DNA of 64,000 nucleotides from Cellulomonas terrae (lineage in GTDB: Bacteria; Actinomycetota; Actinomycetes; Actinomycetales; Cellulomonadaceae). Numbering within the stretch: the first letter of the stretch is position 1; the number at the start of each line of letters is the position of its first letter. The DNA is taken from NCBI RefSeq assembly GCF_007990265.1, contig NZ_BJWH01000011.1:1-64000 (forward strand), read 5' to 3'. Shown piece after piece: positions 1-11,103 of this stretch. The notes under the pieces were generated by a model. The model saw nothing but the letters and a program-made list of their open reading frames with translations. It did not search any database and was not told the origin of the DNA. Both the position numbers and the translations under genes were made by a program.

Positions 1-21
1 CCCGCCGGTGACCGCCGGCAG

Positions 22-44
22 GCGCACCCCGGACCGGGGTGCGC
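22..44. terminator. GC-rich palindrome downstream of the first sugar operon
   Basis: An 11-base arm, GCGCACCCCGG, is followed after one base by its exact reverse complement. It lies about 100 bases beyond the stop of the minus-strand permease gene, where a terminator would be expected. There is no U-tract on either side, so a terminator role is inferred from position and stem strength only. Confidence 0.45.
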
Positions 45-141
45 GGAGCCGGTCCGACGCGACGCGGGGCGCTTGGTGCACGGGACCAAACTGGCACACG
101 CCTGTCGGCGCGGCCATGCGGGCGCCGCCTGCGGGCTCCTC

Positions 142-1041
142 CTACTTGATCGCCCCCTGCGTCACCCCGGACATCACCCAGCGCTGGGTGAACAGGTACA
201 CGATGATCGCCGGCGCCATGGCCATCAGGTACGAGGCGAACGCGACGTTGTAGTTGCTGCTGAACTGGGTCTGGAAGATGTTCTGCAGCACCGGGAGGGT
301 CTGCAGCGTGGAGTCGGCGGTGATGAGCGACGGCATCATGAAGTCGTTCCACGAGGCGAGGAACGCGAAGATCGCGACCGTCGCGCTCATGGGCGCCATC
401 ATCGGGAAGACGATGCGCCGGAACACCACCCACGTCGTGGCGCCGTCGAGCCGGGCGCTCTCCTCGAGCTCCTCGGGCAGACCGCGGATGAACGCGGTGA
501 ACAGCAGGACGCTGAACGACAGCTGGAACATCACGTGCAGCAGCGCGACGCCGACCGGGTTGGCGAGGCCGACCATCCCCGTGAGCTTGACCTGGGAGAG
601 GGCGAGCACCGGGAACGGCAGGAACATCGCGGCGAGCAGGTAGAAGAAGGACCACCGGAACACCTTGTGGTCCCAGTTGCGGGCGATCGCGTAGGCCGCG
701 AAGGCCGCCAGGACGACGGTGCCGACGACGGTGACCGCGGTGACGAACACCGAGATGGCGAACGCGCGGGGGAAGTCGGTGAGCTCCCACGCCTGCACGA
801 ACCCGTCGACGGTGACCGGGGACGGCAGGGAGAAGACCTGCCCGTCGACCGACTGCTCGGTGGTCTTGAAGGCCATCGTGACCGTCGCGTACAGCGGCAC
901 GATGACGGCGAGCGTGCACGCGACGAGGACGAGGGTGACGCCCCAGCTCGGGTTGTCCTCGCCTCCCCGGGTGAGGAAGCGCCGGCGGGGACGGACCGGT
1001 ACCTGGGCGGGGGTCGTGGTGACCAGGGTCTGGGCGGTCAT
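142..1041 (-). CDS. Carbohydrate ABC transporter permease (MalG-type)
   Basis: This 299-residue inner-membrane protein is the second permease of a binding-protein-dependent sugar importer. It has a cytoplasmic N-terminus, about six hydrophobic segments, and the cytoplasmic EAA loop near residues 190-210 (EESARLDGATTWVVFRRI) that contacts the ATPase, as in MalG. Its start codon shares one base with the stop of the upstream permease (TGATG), so the two are translationally coupled. No ATPase gene lies in the locus; actinobacterial importers of this kind commonly share a distant MsiK-like ATPase. The substrate is not readable from this gene, but the adjacent GH13 enzyme suggests an alpha-glucoside. 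Confidence 0.9.
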   Translation of the reverse strand: MTAQTLVTTTPAQVPVRPRRRFLTRGGEDNPSWGVTLVLVACTLAVIVPLYATVTMAFKTTEQSVDGQVFSLPSPVTVDGFVQAWELTDFPRAFAISVFVTAVTVVGTVVLAAFAAYAIARNWDHKVFRWSFFYLLAAMFLPFPVLALSQVKLTGMVGLANPVGVALLHVMFQLSFSVLLFTAFIRGLPEELEESARLDGATTWVVFRRIVFPMMAPMSATVAIFAFLASWNDFMMPSLITADSTLQTLPVLQNIFQTQFSSNYNVAFASYLMAMAPAIIVYLFTQRWVMSGVTQGAIK

Positions 1042-1967
1042 CAGAACGCGCTCCTTCCGCGGTTGAGGCGTAGCTGGATCACGGCGAGGACCACGGCGAT
1101 GAGGAAGAAGATCGTCGCGTTGGCCATCTGGTAGGCGTAGTCGCCCCCGGTGAACCCGGAGAAGATCGTCATGGCGACGCTGCGGGTCGCCGTGCCCGGA
1201 CCGCCGTTGGTCAGGCCGACGATGATGTCGTAGGCGTTGAGGAAGTTCTTGAAGCCGATGACGAGGTTGATCACGACGTACCCGGCGACGAGCGGCAGCG
1301 TGATGGAGACCAGCCGTCGCACCGGGGACGCGCCGTCCATCGACGCCGCCTCGTAGACCTCGGCCGGGATCGACAGGATCCCGGCGATGTAGATGAGCAG
1401 GGCGCTGGGGATCGCCTGCCAGGCGGTCACGATGACGATCGTCACCCAGGCGAGGTCGGGGTTGGCCAGCAGGCTCTGCTCGAGCGCCGTGATGCCCACC
1501 GCCTGCCCGAGCTGCGGCAGCGAGTTGGAGAACAGGAAGTTGAAGACGTACGCGATGACGATGCCCGAGATGACCATGGGCAGCACGAACGCGGCGCGCA
1601 GCGCGATCTTCCCGCGGATCTTGGCGGTCAGGCCGACGGCGAGGAGGAACGCGACCAGGTTCACCAGGAGCACGGTCACGAGGGCGAACCCGATCGTGAA
1701 CAGGTAGGAGCTGCGGATCGCCGGGTCCGAGAAGAGCGCGACGTAGTTGGTCAGGCCGATGAACTCGAACTCACCGAAGCCGACCGAGTCGGTGAAGCTG
1801 AAGGTGATGCCCATGATCGCCGGCAGGGTGATGCAGAGCGTGAAGAGGACGAGCGTGGGCAGCAGGAACAGGTAGAACGTCCGGTTGACCCGGGGACGAC
1901 CCACCGTCGTCGACGGCCTCGCCGCGACGTCGCGGTCGACCGGTCGGGTGGCTGCTGTGGTGGCCAT
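1041..1967 (-). CDS. Carbohydrate ABC transporter permease (MalF-type)
   Basis: First membrane subunit of the sugar importer, 308 residues. A Ser/Thr/Arg-rich cytoplasmic tail of about 28 residues precedes six predicted membrane helices. The EAA loop is visible around residues 205-225 (EVYEAASMDGASPVRRL), followed by the usual GLTNGGPG segment before the last helices. The gene lies 28 bases after the solute-binding-protein gene and overlaps the next permease by one base, so binding protein, permease and permease form one transcript. It would pair with the MalG-type subunit to build the channel. Confidence 0.9.
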   Translation of the reverse strand: MATTAATRPVDRDVAARPSTTVGRPRVNRTFYLFLLPTLVLFTLCITLPAIMGITFSFTDSVGFGEFEFIGLTNYVALFSDPAIRSSYLFTIGFALVTVLLVNLVAFLLAVGLTAKIRGKIALRAAFVLPMVISGIVIAYVFNFLFSNSLPQLGQAVGITALEQSLLANPDLAWVTIVIVTAWQAIPSALLIYIAGILSIPAEVYEAASMDGASPVRRLVSITLPLVAGYVVINLVIGFKNFLNAYDIIVGLTNGGPGTATRSVAMTIFSGFTGGDYAYQMANATIFFLIAVVLAVIQLRLNRGRSAF

Positions 1968-1995
1968 GTGCTGTCTCCGTTCGGGGTGGGAGTCG

Positions 1996-3279
1996 TCAGG
2001 AACGGAAGGCGAGGCGCCGCCAGTCGGCGTCGAGGGTCCGGAGGACCGGCTCCGGGTCCGCCCCGGAGGCGAGGGACTGCGTGTAGTTCTGCAGCGGGAT
2101 CGACTGGGGGACCAGCTGGGACGCGCCCAGGTAGAAGGCCGCCCGGTCGTAGTACTCCTTGAGCTCCACCAGCGTGTCGTTGGTGACCGGGGCGGCGTCC
2201 TTCGTCACCCCGAAGCCGAGCGCCTGGGCGTTGTAGGCGTCGATGATCTCGGGCTGCATGAGGAACGACAGGAACTCGCGCGCTGCCTCCTTCTTCTGGG
2301 ACCCCTCGGGGATCCACAGCGCCAGGTCGATGTTGACCCGCACCTTGCGGTCGGCCGGGTCGTCCGTCATCGGCAGGGGGAACGCGCCGACGTCGAGGTC
2401 CGGGTTCGACTTCGCGATCTCCCCGATCGCCCACGGACCCTGCAGGTACATGGCCGCCTCGCCGTTCGCGAACGCGACGTTCCCGTCCCCGTAGCCGCGG
2501 CTCTCGGCGTTGTCCTGGGAGTACTGGACGAGCTGCTGCATCTGCCGGACCGGTGGGAGGAACTGCTTCTCGAACGACACCGGCGCGTCCGGTCCCACGT
2601 TGGTGCCCTGCCGCTTGAGCTGGCTGAAGAACTCCGTGGTGTCGACCGTGCCGCCGACCGAGTAGTCGAACGAACCCTGCGCGATCGTCCACGGGTCCTT
2701 GAACGTGCTGTAGAGCGGGGCGACGCCCGCGGCCTGGAGCGTGTCGCACACGGCGAGGAGCTCGTCCCACGTGGTCGGGACCGTCAGGCCGTGGTCGGCG
2801 AAGATCTGCCGGTTGTAGAGCACGGCTGCCGCCATGAGCGAGTACGGGATCACGCTCGTGCGGTCCGGGTAGGTGGCCGTGACGTCGATGAGCGGCTTGA
2901 GCTCGTCGAGGATCCTGTCGGCCTCGGGCATGTCGCCGAGGTCGCTCAGCGCTCCTCGCTCGACATAGCGGGAGACCTCGAAGTTGTAGTTGAGGCAGCC
3001 GATGTCCGGCGGGTTCTCCCGCACGAACGTTCCGGCCAGGTTGGACGCGGCGTCGTGGCGGACCCGCACGCGCGACTGGGTCTGGTGGAACTGCTCGATG
3101 AGCTCGTCGAAGTACCCGATCACCTCGGGCTTCGACTGGTAGAAGACGATCTCCGTCGGTCCGGAGCCCGTGGGTCGGGCGCACGACGCGAGCGCGAGGC
3201 CGGCGCCCGCGACGCCGATGCCGCGGAGGAACCCGCGGCGGCTCAGCTCCGCCGAGAGCAGGGGTGTCTGGGACGTCAT
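1996..3279 (-). CDS. Sugar ABC transporter solute-binding lipoprotein
   Basis: Extracellular substrate-capture subunit of the importer, 427 residues, family 1 solute-binding fold. The N-terminus carries a twin-arginine motif (SRRGFLRG) running into a hydrophobic stretch and the lipobox LASC, so it is probably exported by Tat and lipid-anchored on a cysteine near residue 32. I chose the ATG at 3279 because a GGAGG sits 7 bases upstream; an in-frame start 27 bases earlier lacks such a site. The permeases follow at once and the GH13 glucosidase gene precedes it by 42 bases. The ligand is unknown; an alpha-gluco-oligosaccharide is the simplest inference. Confidence 0.9.
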   Translation of the reverse strand: MTSQTPLLSAELSRRGFLRGIGVAGAGLALASCARPTGSGPTEIVFYQSKPEVIGYFDELIEQFHQTQSRVRVRHDAASNLAGTFVRENPPDIGCLNYNFEVSRYVERGALSDLGDMPEADRILDELKPLIDVTATYPDRTSVIPYSLMAAAVLYNRQIFADHGLTVPTTWDELLAVCDTLQAAGVAPLYSTFKDPWTIAQGSFDYSVGGTVDTTEFFSQLKRQGTNVGPDAPVSFEKQFLPPVRQMQQLVQYSQDNAESRGYGDGNVAFANGEAAMYLQGPWAIGEIAKSNPDLDVGAFPLPMTDDPADRKVRVNIDLALWIPEGSQKKEAAREFLSFLMQPEIIDAYNAQALGFGVTKDAAPVTNDTLVELKEYYDRAAFYLGASQLVPQSIPLQNYTQSLASGADPEPVLRTLDADWRRLAFRS

Positions 3280-3321
3280 GCCTTCGCCTCCGTTGGTCGA
3301 AGTCACCCGTGGGTGCCGGGG

Positions 3322-5004
<1,683 letters not shown>

Positions 5005-5027
5005 TCGTTCCTCCGATTGATGTACGT

Positions 5028-5051
5028 CCTAAATTTAAGACCTACCATTAA
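5028..5051. promoter_or_regulatory. Tandem operator-like repeats between GH13 and ROK genes
   Basis: The 74-base divergent gap is AT-rich for this genome. It contains CCTAAATTTAA (5028-5038) and CCTACCATTAA (5041-5051), two direct copies of CCTA-N3-TTAA repeated at 13 bases. ROK repressors of the XylR/NagC type bind AT-rich sites of this kind, so this is the likely joint operator for both transcription units. Confidence 0.55.
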
Positions 5052-5078
5052 AGTGGCACCGTCGACCGAGGAGGTCAA

Positions 5079-6296
5079 GTGGTTGTCCGGAATCCGGTGG
5101 CGTCACGGCACCTGCGCGACGTCAGCGCGCGGCTCGTGCTGGAGCACCTCTGGGACGTCGACGACGTCACCGGATCGGCGTTGATCGAGGCCACCGGGCT
5201 GTCGCGGGCCACCGTGCACGACGTCTGCGACGAGCTCATCGAGCTCGGCTGGGTCGTCGAGCTCGAGAGCCAGCGCACCGAGGGCGACCGTCGCCAAGGG
5301 CGACCGGCCCGCCGCTACGCGTTCGACCCGCGCGCCGGGGTCCTCGTCGGTGTGGACGCCGGCCAGCACCGCATCAGCGCCACCGTGACGGACCTGAGGG
5401 GCGACTCGCTCGCCCGCGCCGTCCGCCCTGTGGCAGCGTCGGACGGCACCGCCACCCGCCGGCTCAGGCTCATCGAGGAGACGATGGTCGCCGCCCTGGC
5501 GGACGCCGGCGCCCCCCACCGCAGCGTGCTGGCCGTGGCGGTCGGCGTCCCGGCCCCCGTGGACCGCGACGGCCGCACGTCGTTCGAGGACAACCCGTTC
5601 TGGGACCTGATGAACCCCGACATCGGCGCCCACCTGCACGACCGGCTGGGATGGACGACCCTCACCGACAACGACGCCAACCTCGCGGCCATGGCCGAGG
5701 ACTGGCGAGGCCACGGCGCGGGGACGCGGTGCCACGTCACGCTGCTCGCCGGCGAGCGGTTCGGCGCGGGCGTCGTCGACGACGGTCGCCTCCTGCGCGG
5801 AGCCCACGGCGGGGTCGGGGAGATGCGCTACCTGGACCTCGTCGAAGGGGTCGGCTCGGCCGACGGCATCGCGGCGCTGGTCCGCGACGACGCCCGCGCC
5901 CAGCTCCAGCGCCTGGACGGTCGCTCCGGCTCGTCGCTGCAGGAGCTGGACGCCGGGACGCTCGACGCGGCGAGCGTCTTCGCGGCGGCCCGCGACGAGG
6001 ACCCGCTCGCAGTCAGCGTCATCGAGCACGTCGCCGCGCTCCTGGCCCGCGTCGTCGCGACGTTCGCGAGCATCTACGACCCGGAGCGCGTGATCATCGC
6101 CGGCGCCGTCGCCGAGTCCTGCGAACCGCTGCTGGAGCTCGTCCGGCGCGACGTCGACCGGTACGTCGACCCGCCCGGCATCGAGGTCCTCGCATCCCGG
6201 CTGGGCCGCGACATCGTGACGGTCGGCGCCGTCAAGCGGGCCCTGGACCACGTGCGCGAGCACGCGCTGGAGATCGCGCCAGCCGCTCTGCGCTGA
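5079..6296 (+). CDS. ROK-family transcriptional regulator
   Basis: Sugar-responsive repressor, 405 residues. Residues 1-70 form a MarR-like winged helix-turn-helix (TGLSRATVHDVCDELIELGWV), followed by a ROK sugar-kinase-like domain with a VGVDAG phosphate-binding-type start, the sugar-site DNDAN around residue 200, and HGGVGEM. The classical cysteine-rich zinc motif of ROK kinases is missing, as in many ROK repressors. GTG at 5079 is chosen because GAGGAGG lies just upstream. It is divergent from the GH13/ABC operon and followed by GH127, so it probably controls both. The effector sugar is unknown. Confidence 0.88.
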   Translation: MVVRNPVASRHLRDVSARLVLEHLWDVDDVTGSALIEATGLSRATVHDVCDELIELGWVVELESQRTEGDRRQGRPARRYAFDPRAGVLVGVDAGQHRISATVTDLRGDSLARAVRPVAASDGTATRRLRLIEETMVAALADAGAPHRSVLAVAVGVPAPVDRDGRTSFEDNPFWDLMNPDIGAHLHDRLGWTTLTDNDANLAAMAEDWRGHGAGTRCHVTLLAGERFGAGVVDDGRLLRGAHGGVGEMRYLDLVEGVGSADGIAALVRDDARAQLQRLDGRSGSSLQELDAGTLDAASVFAAARDEDPLAVSVIEHVAALLARVVATFASIYDPERVIIAGAVAESCEPLLELVRRDVDRYVDPPGIEVLASRLGRDIVTVGAVKRALDHVREHALEIAPAALR

Positions 6297-6408
6297 CGGG
6301 GCACGCCGTGGTCACCCCCGTGCGCGACGGAGCCGTCCGCACCGCCGCGAGCGACCGGGACGCCACCGACCGCCTGGTTCCGGGGGCCGCCTCGTGGAAC
6401 GCTGCCTG

Positions 6409-8688
6409 ATGCACTCCTTCCCGCTCGCCGACGTGCGGCTCCTGGACGGTCCCTGCAAGGACGCCCAGGACGCCGACGTCCGGTACGTCCTCGCGCTCGA
6501 CCCCGACCGGCTGTGCGCGCCGTACCTGCGCGAGGCCGGTCTGGAGTCCCCGGCTCCCGGGTACGGCAACTGGGAGGGCGACGGGATGGGGGGCCACATC
6601 GGCGGGCACTACCTGTCGGCGTGCGCGCAGCTGTGGGCCGCGACCGGGGACCAGCGGCTGCGCGACCGCGTCGAGCACGTCCTCGACGTCCTCGAACGGT
6701 GCCAGCAGGCGGTCGGCACGGGGTACGTGGGCGGCGTGCCCGGGGGAGCGGCACTCGGGGAGGAGCTCGCCGCGGGAGTCGTCGACGCGGACACGTTCAG
6801 CCTCAACGGGCGGTGGGTCCCGCTGTACAACCTGCACAAGACCGTGGCGGGTCTGCTGGACGCGGCCACCGTCGGCGCGTCGCCGCGAGCGCTGACCATG
6901 GCGACCGCCTGGGCCGACTGGTGGCTCTCGGTGAGCCGACGGCTGTCCGACGAGGCGTTCGAGGAGATGCTGCACACCGAGTTCGGCGGCATGACCGAGA
7001 CGTTCGCCGCCCTGGCCGACGTGACCGGCCGGCCGGAGTATCTCGCCGAGGCCCAGCGCTTCGCGCACCGCGAGGTGCTGGACCCCCTCGCCGAGGGGCG
7101 CGACGTGCTCGACGGGCTGCACGCCAACACCCAGATCGCCAAGGTCGTCGGCTACGCGCGGCTCGCCGCGCTCACGGGCGACCCCAGGTACCGCGATGCG
7201 GCGCAGTTCTTCTGGCGCACGGTGACCGCCCGCCGGACGGTCGCGATCGGCGGCAACAGCGTGCGCGAGCACTTCCACGCCACCGACGACTTCACGATGA
7301 TGGTCGCCGAGCGCCAGGGCCCCGAGACGTGCAACACGTACAACATGCTCAAGCTCACCGCGTCGCTGTTCCTCGCGTCCGACGACGTCTCCTCCCTGGA
7401 CTTCTACGAGCGGGCGACGCTCAACCACGTGCTCTCGTCGCAGCACCCGATGCGCGGTGGGTTCGTGTACTTCACGCCGCTGCGGCCCGCCCACTACCGG
7501 GTGTACTCCCAGCCCGGGACGTCCATGTGGTGCTGCGTCGGGTCCGGCATGGAGAACCACGCCCGGTACGGCTCCCTCGTCTTCGCGCACACCGACGGCG
7601 ACCTCGTGGTCAACCTCTACCTGGCGGCGTCCCTCGACTGGGCCGAACGCGGGCTCACGGCGCGGCTCGACGCCGACCTGTTCACCTCGGACACGGCCGT
7701 GCTGGACCTCGCCGTGACGTCGCCGGTCGCGCTGGGGCTGCGGCTGCGCCGTCCCGGTTGGGCGCGCGACGTGCACGTCGAGGTCGACGGCGAACCCGTC
7801 GAGGCCGAGGTGGCCGACGGCTACCTCGTCCTACGACGCACCTGGTCCGGGTCCCACCGGGTGACGGTGCGCTTCGCGACCGGCCTGGCGGCCGAGGCGC
7901 TGCCGGACGGCTCCGGCTGGGTGGCCCTGCGGTGGGGGCCGGTCGTGCTGGCTGCGCCCGCCGGGCAGGACCGGCTCGACGGGCTCCTCGCCGACGAGCA
8001 GCGGATGGGTCACGTCGCGGCCGGTCCGACGCGAGCGCTCGCGGCCACGCCGGTGGTCGCGACCGGCGACGCCGTCGACGCGGCGGTGCTCGTCAGCCGC
8101 GACCCGCTGCGGGTCGACCTCACGGTGTGGGAGGAGGGCGCCGACCGGCCGTCGACCGTCCGGCTCAGCCCCTTCGCCCTGCTCCACGACACGCGGTACA
8201 CGCTCTACTGGCCGGTCGGCACCGACGTCGACGCGCGGCGCGCCGAGCTGGCGGCGCTCGACCGGACCGAGTCGGCCCACGCGGCCGTCGTCGCCGAGGT
8301 CGTCGCCGGCGAGCAGCAGCCCGAGGCCGACCACGCGTTCGCGGGCGAGCACACCCGTGCCCGCACGGTCGAGGGCACGCACACCCGCAGCGCGACCGGC
8401 TGGTTCTCCTACACGCTCCACGACCCGGCCGGCGCTGGCACCGTGCTGCATGTGACGGCGATCGAGCCGACCGCCGCCGACCCGCGAGCGCAGGAGCTCC
8501 GGATCAACGGGACGGTGCTGGGCCCGCCGGCCCGCACCTGGGTGGAGGCCGGCGTCCGGCACGCCCACCACCCGGTCGCGGACACGGTGCGGGGCGACGA
8601 CCCGGACGGACGGCTCGTGGTGTCCGTGCACGGTCGCGACGGGCTGCCCACGCTGGACGTGCTCCGGATCCGGCTCGTCGAGGCCTAG
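6409..8688 (+). CDS. GH127-family beta-L-arabinofuranosidase (DUF1680)
   Basis: This 759-residue protein matches glycoside hydrolase family 127, which removes terminal beta-L-arabinofuranose from oligosaccharides or glycopeptides. The family's zinc/cysteine site is preserved as Glu306-X-Cys308 (PETCNTYN) and Cys375-Cys376 (WCCVGSG); in the characterised Bifidobacterium enzyme one of the paired cysteines is the nucleophile. An alpha/alpha barrel is followed by beta domains and a C-terminal segment of about 120 residues resembling the accessory domain of this family. There is no signal peptide, so it acts on imported sugars. ATG 6409 is preferred; GTG 6394 is possible and neither has a convincing ribosome-binding site. 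It lies 112 bases after the ROK gene. Confidence 0.85.
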   Translation: MHSFPLADVRLLDGPCKDAQDADVRYVLALDPDRLCAPYLREAGLESPAPGYGNWEGDGMGGHIGGHYLSACAQLWAATGDQRLRDRVEHVLDVLERCQQAVGTGYVGGVPGGAALGEELAAGVVDADTFSLNGRWVPLYNLHKTVAGLLDAATVGASPRALTMATAWADWWLSVSRRLSDEAFEEMLHTEFGGMTETFAALADVTGRPEYLAEAQRFAHREVLDPLAEGRDVLDGLHANTQIAKVVGYARLAALTGDPRYRDAAQFFWRTVTARRTVAIGGNSVREHFHATDDFTMMVAERQGPETCNTYNMLKLTASLFLASDDVSSLDFYERATLNHVLSSQHPMRGGFVYFTPLRPAHYRVYSQPGTSMWCCVGSGMENHARYGSLVFAHTDGDLVVNLYLAASLDWAERGLTARLDADLFTSDTAVLDLAVTSPVALGLRLRRPGWARDVHVEVDGEPVEAEVADGYLVLRRTWSGSHRVTVRFATGLAAEALPDGSGWVALRWGPVVLAAPAGQDRLDGLLADEQRMGHVAAGPTRALAATPVVATGDAVDAAVLVSRDPLRVDLTVWEEGADRPSTVRLSPFALLHDTRYTLYWPVGTDVDARRAELAALDRTESAHAAVVAEVVAGEQQPEADHAFAGEHTRARTVEGTHTRSATGWFSYTLHDPAGAGTVLHVTAIEPTAADPRAQELRINGTVLGPPARTWVEAGVRHAHHPVADTVRGDDPDGRLVVSVHGRDGLPTLDVLRIRLVEA

Positions 8689-8887
8689 CGCGGCCCGCGC
8701 AGCCCGCTCGCCCGGCGTCTCGACGGCCGCCGGACGGGCACACATCGACCCCCGACTCGTGCGGTGAGCACGCGCGATCGAGTGACAGGACTACTGCGCG
8801 ACTGCGCAGGTGCCGATGATCGTGAGGCATGCACTGTCGTTGCGCCGCCACCCGGACGGTACGCGCGACCTCGACGAAGGAGTCGTC

Positions 8888-9343
8888 ATGGGCGGCAGCT
8901 CGCGGGCCAGGTTCCCGCGTCTCCACCTCGGCGCGAGGACCGCCATCGCGGTCACCGCCGGTGTGCTGACCGTGGCAGTCGCCGTTCCGGCAGTCGCCGA
9001 CGCGACGACGAACGACGGCAGTGACCAGGTCGTCGTTGCTCCCACCGAGGAACCGACGGTCGAGCCGACGACAGAGCCGACGCCCGAACCGACTGTCGAA
9101 CCGACTGTCGAACCGCCCGCGGAGCCCTCCGGGGAGCCGAGCGCGGAGACGGTGACCGATCCCACGATCGAGCTCGGCGAGGCCGACGAGCCGGGGAGCG
9201 ACAGCTTCGGTGCTTGGGTCTCGGCGCAGGCTCACGACGGTGGCGTCGACGGGCAGGCGATCTCCGAGGCGGCGCACCAGCGCAACGACGAGCGCAAGGC
9301 TGCCCACGCCGCTGCGGCACCGAAGCCCGCACGCGACAAGTAG
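8888..9343 (+). CDS. Small secreted Glu-Pro-Thr-rich protein
   Basis: I do not recognise this 151-residue protein. Residues 15-42 look like a Sec signal peptide (GARTAIAVTAGVLTVAVAVP, cleavage probably after a nearby ADA). Next comes a low-complexity stretch of about 35 residues built from E-P-T-V-E-P units, then an acidic linker and a basic Ala-rich tail ending KPARDK. Such Pro/Thr/Glu linkers hold wall or surface proteins away from the membrane, but no anchor motif or folded domain is visible. ATG 8888 has AAGGAG 5 bases upstream. The gene stands alone between GH127 and recD, with 199 bases of featureless sequence before it. Confidence 0.7.
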   Translation: MGGSSRARFPRLHLGARTAIAVTAGVLTVAVAVPAVADATTNDGSDQVVVAPTEEPTVEPTTEPTPEPTVEPTVEPPAEPSGEPSAETVTDPTIELGEADEPGSDSFGAWVSAQAHDGGVDGQAISEAAHQRNDERKAAHAAAAPKPARDK

Positions 9344-9438
9344 GCGGGCTCGGAGGTCGACGAGGCCGACTGTCACGTCCCGCGCCGCCGAGCGTGCGGG
9401 CGAGCCGCCGAAGCGTCGCCCGTGGGGACTGCGGTCCG

Positions 9439-11103
9439 TCAGCGGGGCTCGCGCAGCCCGCTCGCTCGCCGGACCGGGCGCTCGACGGCGGCGCGGACGG
9501 CGTCCTCCGTCCCGATGACGCGGACCTTCTCACGCGCACGGGTGACCGCCGTGTACAGCAGCTCGCGAGTGAGCAGCGGGGACGTGGCGGGCGGCAGCAG
9601 GAGCGTGACGCGGTCGAACTGGCTGCCCTGACCGCGGTGGACCGTCATGGCGTGGACGGGCTGCACGGCGGGCAGGCGGTGCGGGCGGACGAGCCGCGGG
9701 TTCTCGGGCTCGCCGAACGCGACCACGACACCGCCGAGCCCGTCGGAGATCACGACGCCGGTGTCGCCGTTGTAGAGGCCGCTGGCGCGATCGTTCTCCG
9801 TGACGAGCAGCGGCCGGCCGACGGGCCAGGCGCCCGCGCCGGACCCGATCCACGCCTCGGCGGTCGCCGCCCAGTGAGCCAGCCCGAACGGGCCTTCGCG
9901 GTGGGCGACCAGGAGGCGGTGGGTGCCGAGCGCTCGCAGCGCGGCAGGGGCGTCGTTGGCACGCGCCGCATCGACGAGCGCGGCGCCGCTGGCCTCGATG
10001 TCCGCGCGCAGTCCCACCAGGTCCGACGGCGACAACCGGTCGGCGGCCGGCTCGACCAGGGACCTGTGCTCGTCGCCGGAGCGCAGGAGCGCGAGGGTCG
10101 TGTCGGCGTCGCCGTGCCGGATCGCCTCGGCGAGCGCGGCGAGGGACGCGCCGTAGCGGTGCGCGCGGGTCAGGCGGACGACGCCGCGGGGGAGCGCCGC
10201 GACGAGGTCGCCGAGCACCGCACCCGCCTCGACGCTGGCGAGCTGGTCCGGGTCGCCGACGAGCACCAGGCGGGCGGTCGGCCGGAGGGCCTCGACCAGG
10301 CGTGCCATGAGGGACAGCGACACCATCGAGGACTCGTCGACGACCACCACGTCGTGCGGGAGCCGGCGCAGGCGGTCGTGGCGGAAGCGGGTGGTGGTGC
10401 CGGGAGGGCGGCCGAGCAGCCGGTGGATCGTCGTGGCCTGCAGCGGGCCGACGCCGTCGAGCGCGGCGACCTCCGTGTTGACCGACTCCTGCAACCGAGC
10501 GGCGGCCTTGCCCGTCGGCGCCGCGAGCGCGACGCGCAGGCCGGGGCCGGCGGCGGCCTGCAGGGCGGCGACCAGCCGGGCGACCGTCGTCGTCTTGCCG
10601 GTTCCGGGGCCACCTGTGAGGACCGTGAGGTACGACGTCGCGGCGGTCCGGAGCGCCTCGCGCTGCGCCTCGTCGGAGGCCGACGGGTAGAGGCGGTCGA
10701 TCGCCGCGGACAGGGCGACCGGGTCGGCGGGGGCGGGTCGGGCGAGACGCTCGTGCATCGCCGACCGGACCGTCTGCTCGTCGCGCCAGTAGCGGTCGAG
10801 GTAGAGGCGGCCGTCGACCCACCGCAGCGGGCGGTCGGCGGGGCCGTCCGGGCCGTCGGCGACGAGCGGGCTGCGACGGACCACGTCGTCCCCGCCAGGG
10901 GTTCCGTCGAGGACCACGCACACCGACCCGCTGCGCAGGGCCTGGACGGCGAGCGCCGCGGCGAGCAGGACGCGTTCGTCGTCCTCGCCGCCGATCGCGC
11001 CGAGGCGTCGCGCGACGTGCACGTCCGCCGACGTCAGGCCCGAGAGCAGGCCGGTCTCGCGCCACGGGACTGTCGCGGCGTACGGGTCGTCGGTGGTCGT
11101 CAT
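9439..11103 (-). CDS. recD: Exodeoxyribonuclease V subunit alpha (RecD)
   Basis: RecD is the 5'-3' helicase motor of RecBCD, which resects double-strand breaks. This copy has 554 residues, with Walker A LTGGPGTGKTT near residue 180, the DEExxM-like VVDESSMVS (motif II), a GDPDQL motif III and the C-terminal UvrD-like segment with TVHRGQGSQFD and YTAVTRA (motifs V-VI). ATG 11103 overlaps the recB stop by four bases (ATGA); a longer reading frame upstream is only the recB antiphase. It is the last gene of recC-recB-recD. A stretch of 95 bases separates it from the convergent secreted-protein gene. Confidence 0.93.
   Translation of the reverse strand: MTTTDDPYAATVPWRETGLLSGLTSADVHVARRLGAIGGEDDERVLLAAALAVQALRSGSVCVVLDGTPGGDDVVRRSPLVADGPDGPADRPLRWVDGRLYLDRYWRDEQTVRSAMHERLARPAPADPVALSAAIDRLYPSASDEAQREALRTAATSYLTVLTGGPGTGKTTTVARLVAALQAAAGPGLRVALAAPTGKAAARLQESVNTEVAALDGVGPLQATTIHRLLGRPPGTTTRFRHDRLRRLPHDVVVVDESSMVSLSLMARLVEALRPTARLVLVGDPDQLASVEAGAVLGDLVAALPRGVVRLTRAHRYGASLAALAEAIRHGDADTTLALLRSGDEHRSLVEPAADRLSPSDLVGLRADIEASGAALVDAARANDAPAALRALGTHRLLVAHREGPFGLAHWAATAEAWIGSGAGAWPVGRPLLVTENDRASGLYNGDTGVVISDGLGGVVVAFGEPENPRLVRPHRLPAVQPVHAMTVHRGQGSQFDRVTLLLPPATSPLLTRELLYTAVTRAREKVRVIGTEDAVRAAVERPVRRASGLREPR

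Noticed and set aside
8689-8887. Small frames in the gap between the GH127 gene and the secreted-protein gene
   Set aside because: Starts lack ribosome-binding sites and the frames run into the secreted-protein gene out of phase; the gap shows nothing else convincing.
9045-9150. Tandem GAACCGAC-like DNA repeats as a regulatory array
   Set aside because: They are in frame within the secreted-protein gene and simply encode its E-P-T repeat tract.
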